This document shows, piece after piece, positions 41,425 to 49,265 of a DNA stretch of 64,000 nucleotides (the first letter of the stretch is position 1; each line of letters opens with the position of its first letter). Source of the DNA: Rhodococcus sovatensis (GTDB lineage: Bacteria > Actinomycetota > Actinomycetes > Mycobacteriales > Mycobacteriaceae). Under the pieces are notes generated by a model. It was given only the letters and a program-made list of their open reading frames with translations, did not search any database and was not told the origin of the DNA. The stretch is taken from positions 372,001 through 436,000 of the forward strand of contig NZ_CP147846.1 of NCBI RefSeq assembly GCF_037327425.1, given 5' to 3'. The position numbers and the translations under genes were made by a program.

Positions 41425-43086
41425 CTATTCGCCTGCGGCGACGAGCGGCTCCAACGTCAGCTCGGGCATCTCTTTCTCCAAATATTGCAGTCGCCACTTG
41501 TCGCTGACGAGAGCGAGCAGCGCCCCATCGGTGCGCGTGAAGACTTCCACGCCGCGCTGACGGCCGAGCTCGACAGCCGAGTCTGCGTCGGTACGCCTGG
41601 CCACCGAGTAACCGAGGGGCTCGAGCCGGGCGTCGACGCCGAACTCGGTCTTCATCCTGGCTGTGACGACCTCGAACTGCATCGGTCCGACGGCGGCGAG
41701 CACAGGGGAGGCGTCGCCGCGAATATCGTTGCGCAACACCTGGACAACGCCTTCGGAGTCCATCTGTTCCACTGCGCGCCGGAACTTCTTGTACTTGTCC
41801 GCGCTGTCGACGCGCAATGCGGCGAAGTGTTCAGGGGCGAAGGACGGAATGGGTGGGTACTCGACCTTCTTCTCGCTGAACAACGTATGTCCGGGAGCGA
41901 GGGTCGTCGCGTTGACGAGGCCGACGACATCTCCCGGGTACGCGTTCTCGACTGTGGTCCGCTCGCGGCCGAAGACCGTGAGCGCATACTTCGTCGTGAA
42001 CGGTTTTCCGGTCTGGGCGTGCGTGACCACCATGCCGCGTTCGAATACACCGGATACTACGCGCATGAAGGCCAATCGGTCACGATGCGCGGTGTCCATC
42101 CCGGCCTGGACCTTGAACACGACGGCGCTGAACGGATCGGTGACCTCGCGAACACCGCCCGTGACGTCGTCGCGAGGGCCCGGAGCCGGCGCCAATGCGA
42201 CGAGTGTGTCGAGTATCTGTCGGACGCCGAAATTCAGCATCGCAGATCCGAAGATAACCGGCGACGTTTGGCCTGCGAGGAACATTTCCTGGTCGTGTCC
42301 CTGGCCACTCGAAACGAGCAGCTCGCTCTCCTCCAGCGCAGTCTCCCAGTCCGCGCCTTCGCGCGCGGCAGCGGCGTCGGCGTCCATGAGTTCCTCGGGG
42401 GCGATGGTGGCCCCGCCTGCGGTACGGGTGAAGCGGATGTAGTTGCCTTCCCGGACGTCGAGCAGTCCACGGAAGTCGCCCGCGATGCCGACCGGCCAGT
42501 ACAGCGGCGTCGGCGTCAGTCCGATGCGCGTCTCGATCTCGTCGAGGAGTTCCAGCGGCGACTGACCCGGGCGATCCCACTTGTTGATGACGGTGATGAC
42601 CGGAATGCCGAACTGGCGGCACACCTGGAACAGCTTGAGTGTTTGGGGTTCGAGGCCCTTGGCTGCGTCGATGAGCATCACCGCGGCGTCGACGGCCGTC
42701 AGCACCCGGTACGTGTCTTCCGAGAAGTCCGCGTGGCCAGGGGTGTCGACGAGGTTGATGACGTTGATCTCGTCGACCGTCGGGTCCACCTGGTAGTTGA
42801 ACTGCAACGCCGTGGAGCTCACCGAGATGCCGCGAGCCTTTTCCATTTCCATCCAGTCCGAGACGGTGGAGCGTCGGCCTGCCTTGCCATGGATTGCGCC
42901 GGCCTCGGAAATGACGCGAGCATGCAGCGCGAGCGCCTCGGTCAGCGTGGACTTACCGGCGTCGGGATGCGAGATGACGGCGAACGTGCGGCGACGCGTG
43001 ACCTCGCCGGCAAGCTCCTTGTGAACGCTTTTGGGGGCCGACTCGGTGGGGGTAGTGCCGGTGTCTACCGAATCGGGCGTACTCAA
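41425..43086 (-). CDS. prfC: Peptide chain release factor 3 PrfC
   Basis: A 553-residue translational GTPase that removes RF1/RF2 from the ribosome after termination. G motifs are ISHPDAGKSTLTEALALHA (G1), EKARGISVSSTALQF (G2), VNLVDTPGHADFSED (G3), VITVINKWDRPGQSPLE (G4), and domain 2/3 is of RF3 type (PLYWPVGIAGDFRGLLDV; EMFLAGQTSPVIFGSA). Length and motifs are complete. Residues 1-25 are a Thr/Ser-rich extension. It is divergent from the acyl-AMP ligase gene. Confidence 0.94.
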   Translation of the reverse strand: MSTPDSVDTGTTPTESAPKSVHKELAGEVTRRRTFAVISHPDAGKSTLTEALALHARVISEAGAIHGKAGRRSTVSDWMEMEKARGISVSSTALQFNYQVDPTVDEINVINLVDTPGHADFSEDTYRVLTAVDAAVMLIDAAKGLEPQTLKLFQVCRQFGIPVITVINKWDRPGQSPLELLDEIETRIGLTPTPLYWPVGIAGDFRGLLDVREGNYIRFTRTAGGATIAPEELMDADAAAAREGADWETALEESELLVSSGQGHDQEMFLAGQTSPVIFGSAMLNFGVRQILDTLVALAPAPGPRDDVTGGVREVTDPFSAVVFKVQAGMDTAHRDRLAFMRVVSGVFERGMVVTHAQTGKPFTTKYALTVFGRERTTVENAYPGDVVGLVNATTLAPGHTLFSEKKVEYPPIPSFAPEHFAALRVDSADKYKKFRRAVEQMDSEGVVQVLRNDIRGDASPVLAAVGPMQFEVVTARMKTEFGVDARLEPLGYSVARRTDADSAVELGRQRGVEVFTRTDGALLALVSDKWRLQYLEKEMPELTLEPLVAAGE

Positions 43087-43148
43087 GCGAACCTCTTCTA
43101 CTTCAATGTGGGCGTGTTGCCGGTACCAGGGTACTCGGACGTATTCGG

Positions 43149-43163
43149 CGGTAACGGTTACCG
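43149..43163. promoter_or_regulatory. Perfect 15-base palindrome upstream of the acyl-AMP ligase gene
   Basis: CGGTAACGGTTACCG is perfectly symmetrical around its central base and lies between divergent prfC and the ligase, 60 bases before the ligase start. A dimeric repressor site is plausible. The regulator is unknown. Confidence 0.35.
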
Positions 43164-43222
43164 TCCGGGTGCGGATTCAATAGCGTGGAGGGGGTCGGGA
43201 TTTTCCTCACAGGAGATGAGCA

Positions 43223-44857
43223 TTGAGCAAGTTCACCGAAGAGATGTTCGCGACGGCTCGCACCAGCGAGCGTGGGCTGGTCACCGGCGAGCCCGATGAG
43301 GCGCTGCGTCAGTCCTGGGGAGAAATCCACCGGGTGGCCAGGTCCATGGCCGGGGCACTCGCCGACGCGGGAATCGATCGTGGCGATGCCATCGGCATCC
43401 TGGCAGGCCAGCCCGTCGACATCGCGCCGGCCTGCCAGGCGACCTGGATGCGCGGCGGTTCGGTCACGATGTTGCACCAACCGACGCCGCGGACCGATCT
43501 GGCTGTATGGGGCACCGACACCGAGACGGTCGTGCGGATGATCGAGGCCAAAGCCGTCATTCTGGGTGCACCGTTCGATATCGCCGCTCCGATTCTCGAG
43601 GAACGCGGGATCACCGTGTTGAAAATCGAGGACATGCGGGGCGGACGCGACATCGACCCCGTCGACACCGACGAATCCGACATCGCGTTGCAGCAGTTGA
43701 CGTCCGGTTCCACCGGGTCCCCGAAGGCCGTGCGGATCACGCACGAGAACTTCTACGTCAACGCCTACGCGATGATCGACCGCATCAAGTTCGACGTCGA
43801 TTCGGACGTGATGGTGTCGTGGCTGCCACTGTTCCACGACATGGGCATGGTGGGCTTCCTGACCGTTCCGATGCAGGTCGGCGCCGAGGTCGTCAGCATC
43901 ACTCCGCTCGACTTCCTTCGGTCACCGTTGTTGTGGGCCAAGCTCATTCACAAGTATCGCGGAACCGTTACGGCAGCACCGAATTTCGCGTACTCACTGC
44001 TGGCGCGGCGGTTGTCGCAAGCCGAGGACGATCTCGATCTCGATCTGAGCTCGCTGCGGTACGCCTGGAACGGCGCCGAGCCGGTCGACCCCGACACGAT
44101 GACGTCGCTTGCCGAGGCCGGCAGACCGTACAAGTTGGATCCGTTGGCGCTCGCCCCGGTATACGGCATGGCGGAAACGACGCTCGCCGTATCTATTCCG
44201 GACCCGAATCAAGGTCAGGTACTCGACGTCGTCGACGCCGATCTGCTCGAGGCGATGGGCCGCGCGGTGCCCGCGACCAAAGGCAATCTCCGCAGGCTCG
44301 CGACGTTGGGCAAGATGGTGCCCAATCTCGAAGGGCGCGTGGTCGACAAGGAAGGTCAAGTCCTGAACGCGCGTGGCGTCGGGATCATCGAGGTACGCGG
44401 TAGAGCGGTGACACCGGGCTACATCACCGTCGAAGGTCCGGTCGTCACGCAGAATGCCGACGGCTGGCTCGACACCGGCGACGTCGGCTACTTCACCGAG
44501 GAAGGGCTCGTGGTCGTCTGCGGGCGCATCAAGGACGTCATCATCATGGGCGGCCGCAACATCTATCCGACGGATATCGAACGCGCCGCCGGGTCGGTAC
44601 GCGGTGTGCGCCCGGGCAATGCCGTCGCTATCCGGCTCGATGCGGGCGACAAGCGCGAGAGCTTCGCCGTTGCCGTCGAGACCAACGACTTCCAGAATCC
44701 CGACGAGGTCAAACGAATCGAGCACGAGGTGGTGCATGCGGTGCACTCCGAGGTCGGCGTCCGTCCGCGAACCGTCGCCGTCCTCGGGCCCGGCTCGATC
44801 CCCAAGACGTCGTCCGGGAAGCTGCGCCGGTCGAATTCGGCCTCGCTGCTGGGCTAG
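43223..44857 (+). CDS. Fatty acyl-AMP ligase (FadD/Pks16-like)
   Basis: A 544-residue ANL-superfamily adenylating enzyme. The A3 loop is QQLTSGSTGSPKAVRITHEN, A5 region YGMAETTLAV, A7 DGWLDTGDVGYF, A8 GRIKDVIIMGGRNIYPTDIE and A10 PKTSSGKLRRS with the catalytic Lys. Such enzymes activate fatty acids as acyl-AMP for transfer to CoA or a carrier protein; NVNPxxF-like acyl-chain details cannot be resolved by eye. The equivalent M. tuberculosis gene between ispE and pth is annotated pks16. The start is TTG 43223 with AGGAG eight bases upstream. Confidence 0.87.
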   Translation: MSKFTEEMFATARTSERGLVTGEPDEALRQSWGEIHRVARSMAGALADAGIDRGDAIGILAGQPVDIAPACQATWMRGGSVTMLHQPTPRTDLAVWGTDTETVVRMIEAKAVILGAPFDIAAPILEERGITVLKIEDMRGGRDIDPVDTDESDIALQQLTSGSTGSPKAVRITHENFYVNAYAMIDRIKFDVDSDVMVSWLPLFHDMGMVGFLTVPMQVGAEVVSITPLDFLRSPLLWAKLIHKYRGTVTAAPNFAYSLLARRLSQAEDDLDLDLSSLRYAWNGAEPVDPDTMTSLAEAGRPYKLDPLALAPVYGMAETTLAVSIPDPNQGQVLDVVDADLLEAMGRAVPATKGNLRRLATLGKMVPNLEGRVVDKEGQVLNARGVGIIEVRGRAVTPGYITVEGPVVTQNADGWLDTGDVGYFTEEGLVVVCGRIKDVIIMGGRNIYPTDIERAAGSVRGVRPGNAVAIRLDAGDKRESFAVAVETNDFQNPDEVKRIEHEVVHAVHSEVGVRPRTVAVLGPGSIPKTSSGKLRRSNSASLLG

Positions 44858-44879
44858 CGGGTCTCAGGATGGTCGCCAG

Positions 44880-45458
44880 CTACCGCGGGTGCACCTGATT
44901 CTGTGCGGCCTCCAAGCCGACACGGAGGACCAGTTCTGCGGCGTCGGCAGCCTCCTCGCAGATCACTCCGAGGTCCTTGCGTTCGGCCGACGAAAACGGC
45001 TTGAGCACGTACGACGCCGGATCCATTCGCCCCGGTGGCCGCCCGACGCCGACTCGGACTCGGAGATAGTCCTTGGTTCCGAGATGCTGTGTGATGGAAC
45101 GCAATCCGTTGTGTCCGCCCTCGCCGCCGCCGAGTTTCAGTCGGATCGTGCCGAAGTCGATGTCGAGTTCGTCGTGTATCACCACGATATTTGCCGGTTC
45201 CACGGAGTAGAAGCGCGCCAGTGATGCAACCGGTTGACCGGAGAGGTTCATGAACGTGCGGGGCTTGGCTACGATCACCGACTGGTCGCCGAGTCGGGCC
45301 GTCACGATATCGGAGTTCGACTTCTTGTGCGAGGAGAACTTCGCACCGATCCGATCTGCGAGCACGTCGGCGACCATGAAGCCAGCGTTGTGGCGAGTCG
45401 TCTCGTACTGCGACCCCGGGTTGCCGAGGCCGACGATCAGCGCAGTCACAGTGTTCAT
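44880..45458 (-). CDS. pth: Peptidyl-tRNA hydrolase Pth
   Basis: A 192-residue enzyme that frees tRNA from peptidyl-tRNA dropped by ribosomes. It has IVGLGNPGSQYETTRHNAGF with the catalytic His in TRHNAGF, KPRTFMNLSGQPVASLARFY, VIHDELDIDFGTIRLKLGGG and GHNGLRSI. The C-terminal helix is normal. It is downstream of rplY on the same strand, the usual arrangement, but a strong hairpin between the two may make it partly independent. Confidence 0.95.
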   Translation of the reverse strand: MNTVTALIVGLGNPGSQYETTRHNAGFMVADVLADRIGAKFSSHKKSNSDIVTARLGDQSVIVAKPRTFMNLSGQPVASLARFYSVEPANIVVIHDELDIDFGTIRLKLGGGEGGHNGLRSITQHLGTKDYLRVRVGVGRPPGRMDPASYVLKPFSSAERKDLGVICEEAADAAELVLRVGLEAAQNQVHPR

Positions 45459-45478
45459 GCTCCCATTCGAGTGAGACG

Positions 45479-45522
45479 CCTTCGGCGCGCCGCTCCCTGG
45501 GAAGGGAACGACGCGCCGAAGG
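45479..45522 (-). terminator. Hairpin between rplY and pth
   Basis: CCTTCGGCGCG (45479-45489) pairs with CGCGCCGAAGG (45512-45522) in an 11-base perfect stem. It lies right after the rplY stop on the minus strand. There is no U tract, so it could be an attenuator or processing site within the rplY-pth transcript. Confidence 0.6.
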
Positions 45523-45540
45523 GGAGTGCTGAGGTGGAGA

Positions 45541-46182
45541 CTAGCTCTCGTCGGAGCTGCCCTCGTCCGATGCGGCCTCTGCCTGAGTTTCGGCGTCGCC
45601 GGTCTCGGTGCCCTCGGCCTCGAGGTCTTCCTCGGACGGAGCCTCGACGACGTTGACGAGCAGCAGCTCGGGATCGGAGATCAGCGTGACGCCCTCCGGC
45701 AATGCCAGCGTGCCTGCCAGGATCTGGGTGCCGATCTCGGCGCCCTCGATCGAGACCTCGATCTGCTCGGGGATCGACAGCGCGTCGGCCTCGATCTCGA
45801 CGTAGGTCGAGTCGGTGTAGACGAGCGTTCCGGCCGCAGCATCGCCTTCGACGATGACGTTGACCTCGACGGTGACGCGCTCACCCTTCTTGAGGACGAG
45901 GAGGTCGGCGTGCTCGATGCTGCGCTTGATCGGGTGGACCACGACGGACTTGGTCAGTGCGACCTGCTCCGCACCTTCGATGTCGAGCGTCAGAACGGCG
46001 TTGGTGCCGTGGTTACGCAGAACAGCCGCGAAGGCGCGCGAGTCGAGCGCGAGGTGCTGGGGGTCGGTGCCGTGTCCGTAGAGAACGGCAGGAACCTGGC
46101 CGTCGCGACGTGTGCGGCGAGCAGCGCCCTTGCCGAATTCGGTGCGGACGATCGCCTCGAGTTTGTTTACTTCGTTTGCCAT
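45541..46182 (-). CDS. rplY: 50S ribosomal protein L25/general stress protein Ctc
   Basis: A 213-residue long-form L25. The 5S-rRNA-binding domain is EAIVRTEFGKGAARRTRRDG followed by QVPAVLYGHG, the second domain is TL5-type (VVVHPIKRSIEHADLLVLKK; LPEGVTLISDPELLLVNVV), and a very acidic tail follows (about residues 180-213). The start at 46182 is chosen at MANEVNKLEA; an upstream ATG at 46272 would add 30 unlikely residues. A perfect hairpin lies about 90 bases upstream. The downstream pth gene completes the usual unit. Confidence 0.94.
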   Translation of the reverse strand: MANEVNKLEAIVRTEFGKGAARRTRRDGQVPAVLYGHGTDPQHLALDSRAFAAVLRNHGTNAVLTLDIEGAEQVALTKSVVVHPIKRSIEHADLLVLKKGERVTVEVNVIVEGDAAAGTLVYTDSTYVEIEADALSIPEQIEVSIEGAEIGTQILAGTLALPEGVTLISDPELLLVNVVEAPSEEDLEAEGTETGDAETQAEAASDEGSSDES

Positions 46183-46272
46183 GTGACTCTTCAGCTCCTG
46201 GATCAATTGTGGACAAGACTCGTCGGGGCGGACACGTACGAGCAGGGCCAGGGGCCGAGCCGCGTCGATCAC

Positions 46273-46295
46273 GGTAGATCCTGTTCGGATCTACC
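46273..46295 (-). promoter_or_regulatory. Perfect hairpin in the rplY 5' region
   Basis: GGTAGATCC, loop TGTTC, GGATCTACC: a 9-base perfect stem 91 bases before the rplY start. In the mRNA it could be a leader element or act at DNA level as a palindromic operator. Confidence 0.45.
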
Positions 46296-46335
46296 CTCGC
46301 CGAGACAACCTAGGAGACTTTACACCATCGGAGGA

Positions 46336-46394
46336 GGCGGCTTCGCCGCCAGTGGCACGACTATGTGCACCCTGGTGCGCTTTACCGTGCCACT
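46336..46394. repeat. Family B palindromic element, copy B2
   Basis: GGCGGC-TTC-GCCGCC hairpin (46336-46350) next to the 44-base palindrome 46351-46394 (ends AGTGGCACG/CGTGCCACT). The right end overlaps the last codons of the TetR gene: Val, Ala, Arg and the TAA stop (46382-46384) are read from the element. Confidence 0.85.
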
Positions 46395-46948
46395 AGGGAG
46401 CGAGCAATCGACCGAGCCACGTCGATGGCGTCACCGCGGCCACCGGCCGTTTTCATGATCACTGCGCCCTCGTGGATCACGGACAGCTCGGACCCGAGTG
46501 CCTCGGCGTCGGAGAACCGAGCTTCGGTCGCGAGGCGTACGAACAGCGACCGCGTCCACTCTTTTTCTGTGCGGATGATGTCGAGCGCGGGATGGTCGGT
46601 GCCGCCGAATTCTGCGTAGGCGTTGACGAATCCACAGCCGCGGTCGTTCGCCCGCATCCATGCCTCCAAGGCGTCGTAGACGCCGAGGATCCGCTCTATG
46701 TCGTCGGGGTAATTCTCGAGATGTGCCAGGACGAACGCGCACCAGCGCTCGAAGCGTCGTTCCAGATAGCGCAGGACGAGGCCGTCCTTCGAGCCGAACC
46801 GGTCGTACAGCGTCTTTTTCGTCGTTCCGGCTTCCTCGGCGATGAGGTCGACACCGACGGCGCGTATTCCGCGGTCGTAGAACAGCGCGCTGGCCACGGT
46901 CAGGATGCGTTCGCCCGCGGGGGTCAGCGGTTTCGTCGCGATACTCAT
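46382..46948 (-). CDS. TetR/AcrR-family regulator of the divergent EamA gene
   Basis: A 188-residue repressor. The helix-turn-helix is AGERILTVASALFYDRGIRA and VDLIAEEAGTTKKTLYDRFGSK. The ligand domain contains RWCAFVLAHLENYPDDIERI and ends DVARSIARSLVAR, the last three residues being encoded by family B copy B2. It is divergent from an EamA transporter gene with 60 bases between the starts, and that space contains a perfect ACAGGTCT/AGACCTGT inverted repeat, the probable operator for both genes. Confidence 0.88.
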   Translation of the reverse strand: MSIATKPLTPAGERILTVASALFYDRGIRAVGVDLIAEEAGTTKKTLYDRFGSKDGLVLRYLERRFERWCAFVLAHLENYPDDIERILGVYDALEAWMRANDRGCGFVNAYAEFGGTDHPALDIIRTEKEWTRSLFVRLATEARFSDAEALGSELSVIHEGAVIMKTAGGRGDAIDVARSIARSLVAR

Positions 46949-46962
46949 GTGTGTCTCCGATC

Positions 46963-46991
46963 ACAGGTCTACTGCAAGTATACAGACCTGT
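46963..46991. promoter_or_regulatory. Likely TetR operator in the TetR/EamA divergent promoter
   Basis: ACAGGTCT (46963-46970) and AGACCTGT (46984-46991) are perfect inverted 8-mers separated by 13 bases, lying 15 bases from the TetR start and 18 from the EamA start. Confidence 0.65.
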
Positions 46992-47008
46992 ATGGTTACC
47001 TCGATCTC

Positions 47009-47845
47009 ATGACCCGAGTGGACAATCTTGCAGCTGTATCCCTGGTGATTCTGTGGAGCTCGGGATTCATCGGTGCCGACCTCGGCACCGCCCAGGCCCC
47101 TGCGCACACCTTGCTCGCGTGGCGGTACGTCGTCGCTGTCGTGATTCTGGCTGCGTGGTGCTGGTATCGCCGGCTGCGACCCACATTGCGCGGTGTCAAG
47201 CGTCAGGCAGTGCTCGGGTTCTTCTGTCAGTTCCTCTACCTCGGTTGTCTCGTCACCGGCGTCGGCCTCGGAGTTCCGGCCGGAACAGCCGCTCTGATCG
47301 CCGCCCTGCAGCCGCTTGTCGTCGCGGCCCTGTCGAGTCGATTTCTCGGCGAGGAGTTCCCGGCGAGTCGACGGATCGGGCTCGCGGTGGGATTCACCGG
47401 AGTCGTGCTCGTCGTCGCGGGAGATCTCGGCGGCGCGGCAGCGTGGCCGGTATATCTACTTCCGCTGCTCGGAACGTTGGCTCTGTCCGCAGGCACGGTC
47501 CTCGAACGCAAGCTCGGGACGACCGAGCCCATCCCGCTTGCGTTGTGCATCCAAGCTGCCGTGTCCGGGGTGCTGTTCATGGCGTGGAGCCTGATCGCCG
47601 GCGACGCGACGCCTCCGCTCACGACGGGATTCTGGGCGGCGGTTGCGTGGGTGGTGGTGTTCTCGACCTTCGGTGCGTACGGGACGTACCTGTTCGTCCT
47701 GCGCCGCAGCGGCGCCACGCGGGTCAGTGCGCTGCTGTAACTGACCCCGGCGACCACGATGCTGTGGGCATGGATGATGTTCGACGACCGCATCACGTGG
47801 CTGGCAGTGGCGGGCCTCGCCGTCACCCTCGCCGGACTGGGCGGC
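47009..47845 (+). pseudogene. EamA/DMT-family transporter broken by an in-frame stop
   Basis: The frame from ATG 47009 encodes 243 residues of an EamA transporter: helices start LAAVSLVILWSSGFIGADLG, first EamA domain to about 130, second from VYLLPLLGTLALSAGTVLER to FGAYGTYLFVLRRSGATRVSALL. It then meets TAA at 47738-47740. The same frame continues without a break as LTPATTMLWAWMMFDDRITW and then LAVAGLAVTLAG, the standard last loop and tenth helix. Homologues have Tyr before LTP, so TAC/TAT to TAA is the simplest cause. The frame then runs on through the family B repeats to 48088, so its natural end has also been lost. Truncated function or a pseudogene; a sequencing error is possible. Confidence 0.8.
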
Positions 47846-47957
47846 TCCGCCGCAGTTGGATGGCTGGGCGGCTCCGCCGCAGTGGCATGGTTAAGTGCAC
47901 TCTGGGACGCTCTTTCGTGCCACTGGCGCGGAGCGCCCCGGCCACCGCGCGGAGCGC
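47837..47957. repeat. Family B array, copy B3 with flanking hairpins
   Basis: The order is CTGGGCGGCTCCGCCGCAGT (47837-47856), the same 20-mer again at 47864-47883, the 44-base palindrome 47881-47924 (ends AGTGGCATG/CGTGCCACT), GGCGC-GGA-GCGCC (47925-47937) and GCGC-GGA-GCGC (47947-47957). It abuts the egtE stop codon (47958-47960) and covers the former end of the EamA gene. Confidence 0.85.
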
Positions 47958-49127
47958 CTACAACGAACGAAGGGCCGCGACCATCTCGTCGAGTTGCTCG
48001 AACGTCACGAAGTAGTGCGGCGACGCCCGAATCACCGCGTCCAGTCCCCGTTGGTTCATATCGACAAGAGTCGACCGACGATGACTGACCGTCACGGTGA
48101 TGCCCCGCTCGGCCAAGGCGTCGCGCACGTCGGTGGGGATCTTGCCGTCCGCAGTGAAGGACACGATGCCGCTCTTGCGCTCGCCCAGGTCGTGCACGGT
48201 CACCCCGTCGACTCCCCGCAATTGCGCGCGCAGGTATGTGGCCCGTTCCCGGACCGCTTCCTCGACGGCGTCGATTCCGATGTCCAGCAGATAGTCGACA
48301 GCCCTACCGAGTGCGAGGCGAGCCGCGACATCGCATTCCCAGAACTCGAACCGCGTGACGTCGGCAGCAAGTTGGAACTCCGACTTGGCTATCCATTGCG
48401 CGCTGTGCAGATCGAGCGCAGGGGGTTCCAGTGACGCCGCCAATTCCGGACGCAGATAGAGGAAGCCGGTTCCACGTGGTCCGCGCAACCACTTGCGGCC
48501 CGTCGCGCTGAGTGCATCGACGCCGAGCTCGCCGACGTCCACGCGCACCTGTCCGATCGACTGGCATGCGTCGAGCAGCACCAACGCGCCGTGGCGGTGC
48601 GCGAGTTCAGCGACCTCGCGTGCCGGGTTGATCAGGCCACCGTTGGTGGGGGCGTGAACAAGTGAGACTATTCGGACACGATCGTCGAGCATTCGTTCCA
48701 ACGCATTCAAGTCGATCTGCCCCGAGGGATCGCTCGGCACGAACTCCACGATTGCGCCGACCGTGGCAGCTCGTTGCAGCGCCGCGATCGCATTGGACGC
48801 GTATTCGACTTCGCACAGGAGAATCCGATCACCCGGGGACAGGGGGACCGAATAGAAGAAGTCGCTCCACGATCGAGTTGCACTGTCGCTCAACGCGATG
48901 TCCGACGCCTGCGCGCCGATCAACTTCGCGATCGAACTCTTGACGGCCGCGAGATCGGCCATCCTTTCGTTCGCGGCCCGGTAGCCACCGACAACCGCTT
49001 CCCGACGAAGGTGCGCGACGGCGGTCTCGACGACGGGATCCGGTGGGAGCGATGATCCGGCGCTGTCCAGGAATACTGCACTGGCGGCAGCGGGAGTATC
49101 GCGACGGATCCGGTCGAGGTCGAACAT
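47958..49127 (-). CDS. egtE: PLP-dependent class V aminotransferase-fold enzyme, probable EgtE
   Basis: A 389-residue enzyme of the cysteine desulfurase fold. It has FLDSAGSSLPPDPVVETAVA, the PLP-binding region IALSDSATRSWSDFFYS, LVLLDACQSIGQVRVDVGEL (Asp that contacts the cofactor) and the Schiff-base Lys in ALSATGRKWLRGPRGTGFLY. EgtE performs the last step of ergothioneine synthesis, splitting hercynylcysteine sulfoxide. Length and position beside egtABCD support this, although here it is divergent from egtA, not the last gene of the operon. The start is 49127 with AGGAAGG upstream. The stop abuts family B array B3. Confidence 0.68.
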   Translation of the reverse strand: MFDLDRIRRDTPAAASAVFLDSAGSSLPPDPVVETAVAHLRREAVVGGYRAANERMADLAAVKSSIAKLIGAQASDIALSDSATRSWSDFFYSVPLSPGDRILLCEVEYASNAIAALQRAATVGAIVEFVPSDPSGQIDLNALERMLDDRVRIVSLVHAPTNGGLINPAREVAELAHRHGALVLLDACQSIGQVRVDVGELGVDALSATGRKWLRGPRGTGFLYLRPELAASLEPPALDLHSAQWIAKSEFQLAADVTRFEFWECDVAARLALGRAVDYLLDIGIDAVEEAVRERATYLRAQLRGVDGVTVHDLGERKSGIVSFTADGKIPTDVRDALAERGITVTVSHRRSTLVDMNQRGLDAVIRASPHYFVTFEQLDEMVAALRSL

Positions 49128-49265
49128 GTGGGCGCCTTCCTGGACGAAGAATTGTCGGTGCGCTGTGGTGGACTCGTGGCTACTGTCGAAGCAAGGCTGC
49201 CACAAGCGCGGCGTTTCGGCGCGAACCGGTCAGGGTAGATGTGCTCGGAACACAAGGAGGCGGAT

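Noticed and set aside
41350..43299. 649-residue plus-strand frame
   Set aside because: It is antisense to prfC, whose G motifs are complete.
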